Source: an uncultured Chloroflexota bacterium
GTDB lineage: Bacteria > Chloroflexota > Chloroflexia > Thermomicrobiales > UBA6265
DNA: 64,000 nucleotides
NCBI GenBank assembly: GCA_937901745.1
Contig: CALGSZ010000032.1
Coordinates: 62,001-126,000, forward strand
Direction: 5' to 3'
Shown: piece by piece, positions 8,069 through 16,521 of the stretch
How positions within the stretch are numbered: the first letter of the stretch is position 1
How the letters are laid out: every line of letters begins with the position of its first letter
The notes under the pieces: model-generated
Databases searched by the model: none
Told to the model about the DNA's origin: nothing
Seen by the model: only the letters and a program-made list of their open reading frames with translations
Position numbers and translations under genes: made by a program

Positions 8069-9076
8069 ATGATCGCCGACGCGATGGTGCGACGGCTCAC
8101 CCGGAGAGACATCATCGCTGCATCCGTTGGGCTGCTGGCGTGGCGCCTGGCCGCTGGCGGAAACGTAGCTGCTCAGTCGGCGACACCTAGCCCGGAATCA
8201 TTCCCGCCATTCCCCGAGCTTCCTCCCCTGCCAGCCGCGACGCCACGAGAGGACAGGCCGCTGGCCGTTGTCACCACCACTGGAATCCTGGCCGATCTCG
8301 TCAGCCAGTGCGGCGGCGAGCGCGTGGAAGTCAATTCGATCCTGCCGGCGAATGCTGATCCGCACGACTTCGAGCCCGCGCCGGAGGATCTCATCCGCAT
8401 CGCGGAGGCCGATCTGATTGTCGTTCACGGTTTGCGGCTCGACGCATGGGCAGAGCCGCTGATCGACAGCGCGGACGCCTCGGCGCCGATCGTTATCGCC
8501 ACCGATGGTATCGAGACGATCGCTTCCGACGAGGAGGAGTTCTCGGAGGGCGATCCGCACGTCTGGTTCGATCCGATGCGGACGAAGCAGATGGTCGCCA
8601 ATATCGCGAGCGGCCTCATCGTCGCCGACGGCGATGGGGAAGCGGATTACCAGGCGAGGCAGACGGCCTACGCGGCGCACCTTGATGCCCTCGACGCGGC
8701 GATCGCCGAGCGAATTGCGCTCATCCCGGCCGAGCGGCGAAAGATCGTAACGAATCATGACTCGCTCGCCTACTACGCGGCTCGCTACGGTCTGGAGATC
8801 GTCGGGACAATCATTCCCGGCATCGACACTCGGACGGAGCCATCCGCGAAAGAGATCGCCGAGCTTATCGACACGGTCGAGCGCGAGGGAGTGCGGGCGA
8901 TCTTCATCGAAAACACGGCCAGCGCGCGGCTCGCTGAATCGCTTGCGGAGCAGGCAGGAATTGAGGTCATCGCCTCGCTGTATACCGACAACCTCGGTGA
9001 GCCGGGCTCCGGCGCCGAGACGTACATTGGCCTGATGCAGACGGACACCCGCATCATCGTCGAGGCTCTGCGGTAG
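8069..9076 (+). CDS. Metal (zinc/manganese) ABC transporter substrate-binding protein
   Basis: 335-aa cluster A-I binding protein of the ZnuA/MntC/PsaA family. The Tat-like N-terminus is RRLTRRDIIAAS. Conserved features include VVTTTGILADLVSQCGG, the metal-ligand His in ANADPHDFEPAPED, a second His in GDPHVWFDP, NHDSLAYYAARYG, and a late acidic ligand in IFIENTAS/LYTDNLG. The long His-rich loop of Gram-negative ZnuA is missing. The ATG at 8069 has GGGAGAGG just upstream; an upstream TTG at 8024 lacks an SD. First gene of the znuABC-like operon behind the Fur-family regulator. Confidence 0.9.
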   Translation: MIADAMVRRLTRRDIIAASVGLLAWRLAAGGNVAAQSATPSPESFPPFPELPPLPAATPREDRPLAVVTTTGILADLVSQCGGERVEVNSILPANADPHDFEPAPEDLIRIAEADLIVVHGLRLDAWAEPLIDSADASAPIVIATDGIETIASDEEEFSEGDPHVWFDPMRTKQMVANIASGLIVADGDGEADYQARQTAYAAHLDALDAAIAERIALIPAERRKIVTNHDSLAYYAARYGLEIVGTIIPGIDTRTEPSAKEIAELIDTVEREGVRAIFIENTASARLAESLAEQAGIEVIASLYTDNLGEPGSGAETYIGLMQTDTRIIVEALR

Positions 9077-9083
9077 ACGCCAT

Positions 9084-9872
9084 ATGGTTGCTGAGCTCGC
9101 CGAGCGTCCCGAACGCGGACGATCTCGCCTCGTCACCGCCAATCTGAGCGTGCACTTCGGCGAGCGCTCGGCGCTGGAGGATGTCTCCGTCTCGTTCGTT
9201 TCCGGGGAGACGGTCAGCCTGCTCGGGCCAAACGGCGCCGGGAAGAGCACGCTGCTCAAGGCGATCGCCGGCCTGCTGCCCGCATCGCACGGCACGGTCA
9301 CTTTGGACGGCGTGCCGATCAGGCGACCGAATCCCGCCGTCGTCTACGTGCCGCAGCGATCGAGCGTGGACTGGTCGTTCCCCGTCAGCGTCCTCGATGT
9401 CGTCCTGATGGCGCGGGCGTTCCGCCGCTCGCGGCTGCTGCCCTTCGGCGACGCCGACCGTGACGCCGCGCTCGCGGCGCTCGATCAGGTTGGCATGCGC
9501 CGGTTTGCGCCGTATCAGATCGGCGCCCTTTCTGGCGGCCAACAGCAGCGCGTCTTCCTGGCAAGAGCGTTGCTGCAGGATGGCGAGGTCTATCTCCTCG
9601 ATGAGCCGTTCACCGGCGTAGACGTACCGACGCAGGAGCTGGTCGTCTCCCTATTCGACAGCTTGCGCCGGGCCGGAAAGACGATCGTCTTCGCTACGCA
9701 CGACTTAGCTCAGGCGGTGAAATCGTCCGATCGCATCATCCTCCTCAATAGGAGGTTGATCGCGTTCGGTCCGCCACGGGAGGTGATGACCGCCGCTCAC
9801 CTGCGCGCGACCTATGGCGGCCAGGCGGTGCTGCCCTTCGACCTGTTGGAGCGAACGGGAGGGCCATCGTGA
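9084..9872 (+). CDS. Metal ABC transporter ATP-binding protein
   Basis: 262-aa ATPase of the ZnuC/MntB type. It has Walker A GPNGAGKST (about residue 50), Q-loop VYVPQRSSVDWSFP (typical of metal importers), signature LSGGQQQR, Walker B VYLLDEP and switch His in FATHDL. The gap from the binding-protein gene is 7 bp and it overlaps the permease gene at GTGA. Complete in length. Confidence 0.92.
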   Translation: MVAELAERPERGRSRLVTANLSVHFGERSALEDVSVSFVSGETVSLLGPNGAGKSTLLKAIAGLLPASHGTVTLDGVPIRRPNPAVVYVPQRSSVDWSFPVSVLDVVLMARAFRRSRLLPFGDADRDAALAALDQVGMRRFAPYQIGALSGGQQQRVFLARALLQDGEVYLLDEPFTGVDVPTQELVVSLFDSLRRAGKTIVFATHDLAQAVKSSDRIILLNRRLIAFGPPREVMTAAHLRATYGGQAVLPFDLLERTGGPS

Positions 9873-10825
9873 ACGAGTGGCTGCTCGACCCGCTCCGGCA
9901 CACGTTCATGCAGCACGCGTTCCTCGCGATCGTGCTGGTCGGCGTGATCTGCGGCGTTACCGGCACGTTCGTCACGCTGCGGGGCCTGGCGTTCATGGGA
10001 GACGCCCTCGCACACGCCATCTTCCCCGGCATCGTGATCGCCTATCTCCTGGGCGGCAACTTCCTGATCGGCGCGCTGATCGCCGCGATTGTCGTCTCGC
10101 TCGGGATCGGGCTAATCAGCCAGAGCAGCCGGCTCTCCGGCGACACCGCGATCGGCGTCCTCTTTGCCGGTGGCTTCGCGCTCGGCATCGCGCTCATCTC
10201 TGCCCAGAGAACCTATGTCAAGGACCTCACCAGCTTCCTGCTCGGCTCGATCCTCGGCGTTACTCGCGGAGATCTCTACCTCAGCGCCGCCGTCGGCGCG
10301 CTCGTCCTCGGCACGCTGGCGTACTTCCGGCGCGAGTTGACGATCATCGCGTTCGACCGCACCTTCGCCCAGTCGCTCGGACTCAATCTCTGGGCATTCG
10401 ACCTGCTCTTCCTCGTTTTGCTCTCCCTCGCGATCGTCGTCTCGCTGCAGACGGTCGGCAACATCCTGGTACTGGCGATGCTGGTCACGCCGGCGGCGAC
10501 GGCTCGTCTTCTGACCGATCGCCTCCGGGTGATGGTCGCGCTCTCGGCGCTGATCGGCGCCGGCTCGGGCGTGATCGGCCTCTATCTCTCCTATCACCTG
10601 GGCATCGCTTCGGGAGCGAGCGTCGTCCTCGTCGCGACGGCACTGTTCTTGCTCGTCTTTCTGCTGGCGCCGCAATCTGGCCTCATCACCGTCGCCGTCG
10701 CCCGCCGCCTGCACTTTCCACATCCCGAGCGAGACGCGTTTCCTGAGCCGGAGGCGGAATCAGCGGAGGCCGACCGGACGGGCACGCTCGGCCATCAACC
10801 TTCTCCGGCCACCCGCCGCCAGTGA
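9869..10825 (+). CDS. Metal ABC transporter permease (ABC-3 family)
   Basis: 318-aa polytopic membrane protein of the ZnuB/MntB ABC-3 family. The motif TFVTLRGLAFMGDALAHAIF and the following Gly-rich TM segments are diagnostic, as is QTVGNILVLAMLVTPAATA. About eight TM helices are expected. The GTG start overlaps the stop of the ATPase gene, implying translational coupling. The C-terminal tail is hydrophilic and Glu-rich. Confidence 0.92.
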   Translation: MNEWLLDPLRHTFMQHAFLAIVLVGVICGVTGTFVTLRGLAFMGDALAHAIFPGIVIAYLLGGNFLIGALIAAIVVSLGIGLISQSSRLSGDTAIGVLFAGGFALGIALISAQRTYVKDLTSFLLGSILGVTRGDLYLSAAVGALVLGTLAYFRRELTIIAFDRTFAQSLGLNLWAFDLLFLVLLSLAIVVSLQTVGNILVLAMLVTPAATARLLTDRLRVMVALSALIGAGSGVIGLYLSYHLGIASGASVVLVATALFLLVFLLAPQSGLITVAVARRLHFPHPERDAFPEPEAESAEADRTGTLGHQPSPATRRQ

Positions 10826-11145
10826 GCCGAGCTCGTGTCCGTGGGCATCGCGGAGACGTGATCAACGCAGCGAGATTGGCGTATCACCTCGGCAAGAGCG
10901 CTCCCTGACCGCGGCCAAAGCATACGCCTCGGCGGCTATGCGCTCACCGAGTCCTCTGACCCGGTGAATCGCATGCCGTCTTCTACGAAATTCGCATGGC
11001 CCGAAGAGACCGAGTCCACTAGACTATGCATGAAAACGTAATGCGAGTTTGTTGCAACGCCCGGCGACGCTCGAGACCCGCTCAGCATGGTGTTCCCGGG
11101 CCGCGCGGTAGGCAAACGACTGCCGCAGACTGAGAGTGAGAGATT
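10826..11145. other. Intergenic region before lon
   Basis: 320 bp without a supportable gene. Contains a small palindrome GTTGCAAC near 11051-11058 but no clear CIRCE (HrcA) inverted repeat and no convincing -35/-10 pair. It must hold the terminator of the metal operon and the lon promoter, but I cannot place them. Confidence 0.4.
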
Positions 11146-13791
11146 ATGCCGTCAGGCACCCGATCGAGAAAGACGCCGGCCGCCGCTGAACCGCCAGCGG
11201 AATTTGCCGGAACAGATGCTGAGACCGGGCAGCCAGCGGCCAAGCCACGGTCTCGGGCGGCATCCCGCAAGCCGCGCTCCGATCGCTCTCGGTCGGAGCG
11301 GACCAAGCGGCGTCCCCTGGCACTCCCCGTTCTCGTCGTCGACGAGACGGTGCTGCTGCCGCACATGTCGATCCCCTTTCCCATCGAGGACGACGAAGCG
11401 GCGCTGGCGGTTGACCGCGCCATGCGGATGCCGCTGCGACAGATCCTGGTGCTCACCGAGCGCTTGGTCCGCAAGACGCCAGAGGAAGGAAACGGCCCGG
11501 TTGACGGCGATTTCCGTGAGCTGACCGCCGATCTGCTGGCCGACTATGGCATCGGCCGGCGGACGAACGAGGATGCGGACGGCGACCTCGGCGATTGGGT
11601 CCCTGACGAAGAACTGCCGACCGAGGAGTGGGAGCTGTGCAGCGTCGGCGTGATTGCCGAGGTCGGGCAGCGCATATCCCGGCCCGGCGGCCCGACGCAC
11701 GTCCTCCTGCAGGGCATTGCTCGCGGCATCGTCGTCGAGATCATCCAGCAGGAGCCGTACCTGGTCGCGCGGGTGAACCGGCACGACGATCCAGTCGTGC
11801 GCACTCCTGACGCCGAAGCCGTCATGGCGGCAGTCCTCGAGCAGGTCGAGAGCTACTTGGGACATCTGCAGAACGTGCCGGAAGAAGTGCTGCAGATGGT
11901 CCGCAGCGTGGATGAGCCGGGCGAGCTTGCCGATCTGATCGCGTTCTCGCCGGAATTCACGCCGGAGCAGCGGCAGGAGCTGCTGGAGATCCTCGATCCG
12001 GTCGAGCGGCTGCGACGCCTCAGCGTCCTCATCCAGAAGCGCCTGATCATCCTCAACCTGCGGCAGCAGATCGCCAGCGAGGCGCAGGCGGGGATGGATC
12101 GGCAGCAGCGCGAGTACTTCCTCCGCGAGCAGATGCGTGCCATTCAGAAGGAGCTTGGCGAGGGTAGCCCGGAGGAGACGCTCGCCAACGAGCTTCGCCA
12201 GAAGATCGAAGCGGCCGGGATGCCGGAGGAGGTGAAGCAGAAGGCGCTCGTGCAAGTCGAGCGCCTCGAGCAGCAGCATCCCTTCTCGCCTGAGATCGGC
12301 GTCATCCGGACCTATCTGGAGTGGCTGACTGAGCTCCCCTGGTCGATCGAGACGGAAGACCGCCTCGATCTCGATGAGGCGCAGCGCATCCTCGACGCCG
12401 ACCACCACGGCTTGGAGAAGGTCAAGGAGCGGATCATCGAGTACATCGCGGTCCGCAAGCTGGCCGGGGACCGGCAGCGCTCGCCGATCATCTGCTTCGT
12501 CGGCCCGCCGGGCGTCGGCAAGACGAGCCTCGGCCGCTCCATCGCCCGCGCGATTGGCCGCAACTACGTGCGGATGTCGCTGGGCGGCGTCCGCGACGAG
12601 GCGGAGATCCGGGGGCATCGCCGGACGTACGTCGGCGCCATGCCCGGCCGCGTCATCAAGGCGCTCCGCGACGCGAAGAGCCGCAATCCGGTGATGGTGC
12701 TGGACGAGATCGACAAGGTCGGCACCGACGCCTTCCGCGGCGATCCCGCCTCGGCGCTACTCGAAGTGCTAGACCCGGAGCAGAACTCTTCCTTCTCCGA
12801 TCACTATCTCGAGGTCCCGTTCGACCTCTCGAAGGTAATCTTCATTACGACCGCGAACTTGCTCGAGCCCATCCCGCCGGCGCTGCGCGACCGGATGGAG
12901 ATCATCGAGGTTCCGGGTTACACCGAGGTCGAGAAACTGGCCATCGCCCGCAACTTCCTGCTGCCCAAGGCGCTCGACTCTCACGGCCTGACCGCCGAGC
13001 AATTCACTGTGACCGACGACGCGCTGCGGCGGATCATCCGCGAGTACACGGAAGAGTCTGGCGTGCGCAACCTGGAGCGCGAGCTTGGCTCGCTCTGCCG
13101 GAAGGCGGCGCGGAAGTTCGCCAGCACGGATGCCCCGGAGCACATCACCATTGATGCGCCTGACCTCACGTCCTACCTCGGCGTCCCGCGGTATGAGTTC
13201 GGCCGCGCGGAGGAGCACGACGAGGTGGGCATGGCAACGGGAGCCGCCGTCACCAGCGTCGGCGGCGACCTCCTGACGATCGAAGTGCTCCTGATGGAAG
13301 GCAAGGGCGACCTGATCCTGACCGGCCACCTTGGCGAGGTGATGCAGGAATCGGCGCGAGCGGCGATCTCCTACGCGCGCAGCCGAGCGATGGATTACGG
13401 GCTGGAGGCGGGCTTCTTCGACCGGCGGAACATTCACGTTCACATCCCCGCCGGCGCGATCCCGAAAGATGGTCCCTCCGCCGGCATCACGATCGCGACG
13501 GCACTCATCTCGGCGCTCACTGGCAGGAAGGTGCGCAAGGACGTGGCGATGACCGGCGAGGTCACCCTGCGCGGCAAGGTCTTGCCGGTCGGCGGCCTGC
13601 GCGAGAAGACGCTCGCCGCGCACCGTGGCGGCATCCGCACCTTCATCATGCCGAAGCGCAACGCGAAGGACCTGTCGGAGCTGCCGGACGTCGTCCGTAA
13701 CGAGATGGAACTGATCCTCGTCAGCACCCTCGACGAGGTGCTGGAAGTCGCCTTGCTCCCGGCCGAGGAGCGCAACCTCCACGTCGCCTAG
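11146..13791 (+). CDS. lon: Endopeptidase La (Lon, ATP-dependent protease)
   Basis: 881-aa LonA protease. The first ~60 residues are a Pro/Ala/Arg-rich extension not typical of the family. The N-terminal substrate domain follows (LPVLVVDETVLLPHMSIPFP), then the coiled-coil region, the AAA+ module with Walker A GPPGVGKTS (about residue 455) and Walker B PVMVLDEIDKVG, and the protease domain with the Ser-Lys dyad (Ser in PKDGPSAGIT; Lys in the GKVLPVGGLREKTLAA region). Cytosolic protein quality control. It is complete, monocistronic in appearance, and flanked by gene-free gaps. Confidence 0.97.
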   Translation: MPSGTRSRKTPAAAEPPAEFAGTDAETGQPAAKPRSRAASRKPRSDRSRSERTKRRPLALPVLVVDETVLLPHMSIPFPIEDDEAALAVDRAMRMPLRQILVLTERLVRKTPEEGNGPVDGDFRELTADLLADYGIGRRTNEDADGDLGDWVPDEELPTEEWELCSVGVIAEVGQRISRPGGPTHVLLQGIARGIVVEIIQQEPYLVARVNRHDDPVVRTPDAEAVMAAVLEQVESYLGHLQNVPEEVLQMVRSVDEPGELADLIAFSPEFTPEQRQELLEILDPVERLRRLSVLIQKRLIILNLRQQIASEAQAGMDRQQREYFLREQMRAIQKELGEGSPEETLANELRQKIEAAGMPEEVKQKALVQVERLEQQHPFSPEIGVIRTYLEWLTELPWSIETEDRLDLDEAQRILDADHHGLEKVKERIIEYIAVRKLAGDRQRSPIICFVGPPGVGKTSLGRSIARAIGRNYVRMSLGGVRDEAEIRGHRRTYVGAMPGRVIKALRDAKSRNPVMVLDEIDKVGTDAFRGDPASALLEVLDPEQNSSFSDHYLEVPFDLSKVIFITTANLLEPIPPALRDRMEIIEVPGYTEVEKLAIARNFLLPKALDSHGLTAEQFTVTDDALRRIIREYTEESGVRNLERELGSLCRKAARKFASTDAPEHITIDAPDLTSYLGVPRYEFGRAEEHDEVGMATGAAVTSVGGDLLTIEVLLMEGKGDLILTGHLGEVMQESARAAISYARSRAMDYGLEAGFFDRRNIHVHIPAGAIPKDGPSAGITIATALISALTGRKVRKDVAMTGEVTLRGKVLPVGGLREKTLAAHRGGIRTFIMPKRNAKDLSELPDVVRNEMELILVSTLDEVLEVALLPAEERNLHVA

Positions 13792-13967
13792 CGCGACATC
13801 TCAGATCACCCGCACACACTTCGCTGGCGTCCGGCTGGCCGCGTCGTAACGGCCGGCCGGACCGGCTCTGCTTTCCCGCATCGCCTCGCATTCACCCGCG
13901 CTCGCCGCGCGCCGCCCGCGCCTAAAGTCATTCGCCGAATCTTCGCCAGCACCACATGTCCGTACGA

Positions 13968-13996
13968 TTGACACGGCTTTCCTCTGTCGTTAGAGT
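13968..13996 (+). promoter_or_regulatory. Sigma-70-type promoter of the surface-glycan block
   Basis: TTGACA (13968-13973), exact 17-nt spacer, TAGAGT (13991-13996), 62 nt before the ATG at 14059. The sequence just upstream, CGTACGA, resembles the conserved GTACG of the two promoters at 27976 and 33951. Confidence 0.65.
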
Positions 13997-14058
13997 CGCT
14001 GCCAGATATCCCGTTCCGCTCCGCCGAGCGGCACAGCCGAACTCAACGAAGGACTCGT

Positions 14059-16521
14059 ATGGTTCCGCGTCACATCGTGGCTCCAAGCCCCTTTCTTGTC
14101 TCAATTCTCGGTGTTCTCGCCGCCGTACTGACGTCCTTCGTTGGTTTCGCACCGGCTGGCGCTCAGGACCTCGAGCGCGGCTATGCCATCGTGTCCTCTA
14201 ACCCGCTTAGTGACGCGGGCACGATCGGGCAAGAGGTCCTTTGCCAATGCATCACCCCGAACGATCGCATCACGGTGATTCGGACCACGGGCCAGGAGCC
14301 GATCTCGAGGGATCTTTCGAGCGAGACTGATTTCATCGACGCACTATGGCTCCTCGATATCGGCAATCGCGGCACGTATCAGCTTGCCATCGACTTCCGC
14401 CGCCAAGAGGGTCAGATTGTCGCCGAGATCTACCAGGATCAGAACGGCGATGGGACCGTCGCGGTCACGCGATCCGGCGGGCAGTTCAGGGTGACCGAGC
14501 CAGGATTCTGGTCAATCCGCGTCATCGCGCGCGATGGGTTCTGGCAGCGAGACGGACGCCTCGCGCCGAACTTCGACATCTCCGTGGACGATCGCTTGAT
14601 GGCGACGTTCGGCGATTCCGTCTTTCGCGACAGGATGGCGAACGACGGAGTCGCGGACGTGGTCATTCGCGTCCGCGGACCGCGCCCCGACGATCCGCGC
14701 TCCTTCGACTGGCGCAACGTCTACACGCCGGTGCCCTCCAGCAGTGGCATCTATCGAACGACGCTGATGGTGCGGGAACGGGGACTCGAGCCCGCGTTCG
14801 CGCCGAGCTTCCCTTGGTATTTGCTCGGTCCGCCAGCCGGCTTCGTCAAGCCCTTGGGGAAGAGCTTCCCGCCCATTCAGGTCAACCCGGACGATGGACG
14901 CCTCACCACGATCGGTGAGTTCGTGGCCTCGCGCGGCAGCGACCAGAACTGGTTCACCTACTCGCTATTGCGCGTTGAACCCGGCAGCACGATCGAGCCC
15001 AACTTCGAAAGTCCGTTCGCGTACTACGACCTCGCGCAAGATCAGGACGGCGTCCCGGAGCTCCAAGTCCGCGTCGAGCGCTACATCCAAGACGATCCCT
15101 ACCATCCGTCCGCGCTGTGGTCGCGAGGGAGTCCGCTGCAAGCCATTCGCTACTCCTGGGACCAATGGAATACGCGGAACTGGACCTTCAAGCTCGCGCT
15201 GCTCGGGCAACATTCAATAGAAGACAAGGTCCCGTTCCCCGAGTTCACGCTACAGACCATTCCCTATGACATCTATCCAGCGTGGGTCACCGGGCGCTCG
15301 TGGGACATCGTCACCTTCGTCGCCGCCGAGGAGCCTCTCTGGACGAGCGAGGGCATTTACGCCTGGGACTTCAGCCGCGGCCTGCGGGACAGCTATTACA
15401 GCGGAGCGAGCGAGTCTTCCGGCGGATTCGGCGAGAGCATTCAGCGAGGCCTACGCGGCGATTACAGCCTCCACCTCGCATCGCAGCCGTGGCTGACGTT
15501 CAACCCGATTGATCGCCAGCTGCACCTTGCCCGCGCGGAAGGCGGCGTTTGGACGATTGATGAACGCCGGCAGGTCCGCTACTTCAACGACGGCGGGGGC
15601 GAGGCCTACGATGGCTGGCAGCTCTGGGAAGACGGGCAGCTCGCCGCCCAGCTGTATCGCGTGCCAGGCGGTCTCCTCTACAGCGACGACGACGAAACCC
15701 TCTACCTCCGCGCGGAGATTCCACACGAGCTCTTCCGTGTGCTGCCGCCAACCAACCACGAGGAATGGCAGCGCCTCGGCGAGCAGCTCCGCGCCTTTCA
15801 GCGTGATTTCGCGCCGGGCAACCTCCGCGCTTGGTTCGATCAATTCGGCGGCACGCCAGTCCGCGTCGCCTTTGGACCGCTGACCGACTTCCGGCGCGAC
15901 GCGGATGGCGTCCGCTTCGTCGTGGCGGTGAGCGATGCCCATACCCAGGACCTCCTCGCGAACCTGACGGGCGCTCGACCCAACCTCGGCAGCCAGGTCG
16001 TCGAGCTTGCCGACGGCCGATGGCGGCTGGAGCCCGCCTCCTTCGCCCTCCCGCAAGTGACGATTTCGGCCGAGCAGGCAGCCGCGCTCCGCACCGGATC
16101 CGTCCGCGTCACGATCGAGAACCCCAGCAACATCGATCTCGTCGGCGCGACGATCGAAGTGCAAGCAATCGCGGCCGATGGCGACACCCGCGCGGGCTTG
16201 GCCGACGAGGACCTGGATGTCGAGGCGGGAGCCCGGCAGGTTCTCGACCTCGATTGGAGCCCGCACGCTCCCGGTTTCTGGCGCGTCGAGGCGGCAATCT
16301 ATCGCTCCGGCGTCGACGCTCGCACCGGCGAGCGCGTCATCCTCAGCCGCCAAGAGCGGGTAGTCCAAGTCCAGCCTCCCCCGACGATCGCCGGTGCTGA
16401 AGCCGCGCGGCTCGGCGGCACCGGCGACAGCACCGGACGATTCGTGGCCATCGTCGGGTTAGTCGTCGTCGCGACGACGGCGGCCGGTATCGCGCTGCGC
16501 GAATCGAGGCAAACGGCATGA
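14059..16521 (+). CDS. Large anchored surface protein of unknown family
   Basis: 820-aa exported protein that I do not recognise. It has an N-terminal signal (FLVSILGVLAAVLTSFVGFAPAGAQ), a long extracytoplasmic beta-rich region rich in Trp, Tyr and Asp, a late Ig-like or CARDB-like segment (SVRVTIENPSNIDLVGATIE, about residues 675-790), and a C-terminal TM helix (FVAIVGLVVVATTAAGIAL) with a short basic tail. The domain layout suits a cell-envelope protein with its bulk outside. It overlaps the next gene by ATGA, so the two are probably coupled. A GAAGGA SD precedes the ATG. It heads a block of glycan genes and may be a glycosylated or glycan-binding surface component; that is inference. Confidence 0.75.
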   Translation: MVPRHIVAPSPFLVSILGVLAAVLTSFVGFAPAGAQDLERGYAIVSSNPLSDAGTIGQEVLCQCITPNDRITVIRTTGQEPISRDLSSETDFIDALWLLDIGNRGTYQLAIDFRRQEGQIVAEIYQDQNGDGTVAVTRSGGQFRVTEPGFWSIRVIARDGFWQRDGRLAPNFDISVDDRLMATFGDSVFRDRMANDGVADVVIRVRGPRPDDPRSFDWRNVYTPVPSSSGIYRTTLMVRERGLEPAFAPSFPWYLLGPPAGFVKPLGKSFPPIQVNPDDGRLTTIGEFVASRGSDQNWFTYSLLRVEPGSTIEPNFESPFAYYDLAQDQDGVPELQVRVERYIQDDPYHPSALWSRGSPLQAIRYSWDQWNTRNWTFKLALLGQHSIEDKVPFPEFTLQTIPYDIYPAWVTGRSWDIVTFVAAEEPLWTSEGIYAWDFSRGLRDSYYSGASESSGGFGESIQRGLRGDYSLHLASQPWLTFNPIDRQLHLARAEGGVWTIDERRQVRYFNDGGGEAYDGWQLWEDGQLAAQLYRVPGGLLYSDDDETLYLRAEIPHELFRVLPPTNHEEWQRLGEQLRAFQRDFAPGNLRAWFDQFGGTPVRVAFGPLTDFRRDADGVRFVVAVSDAHTQDLLANLTGARPNLGSQVVELADGRWRLEPASFALPQVTISAEQAAALRTGSVRVTIENPSNIDLVGATIEVQAIAADGDTRAGLADEDLDVEAGARQVLDLDWSPHAPGFWRVEAAIYRSGVDARTGERVILSRQERVVQVQPPPTIAGAEAARLGGTGDSTGRFVAIVGLVVVATTAAGIALRESRQTA

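Noticed and set aside
11152..12618. Long minus-strand frame inside lon
   Set aside because: Leu/Asp/Arg-rich antisense shadow of the Lon coding sequence.
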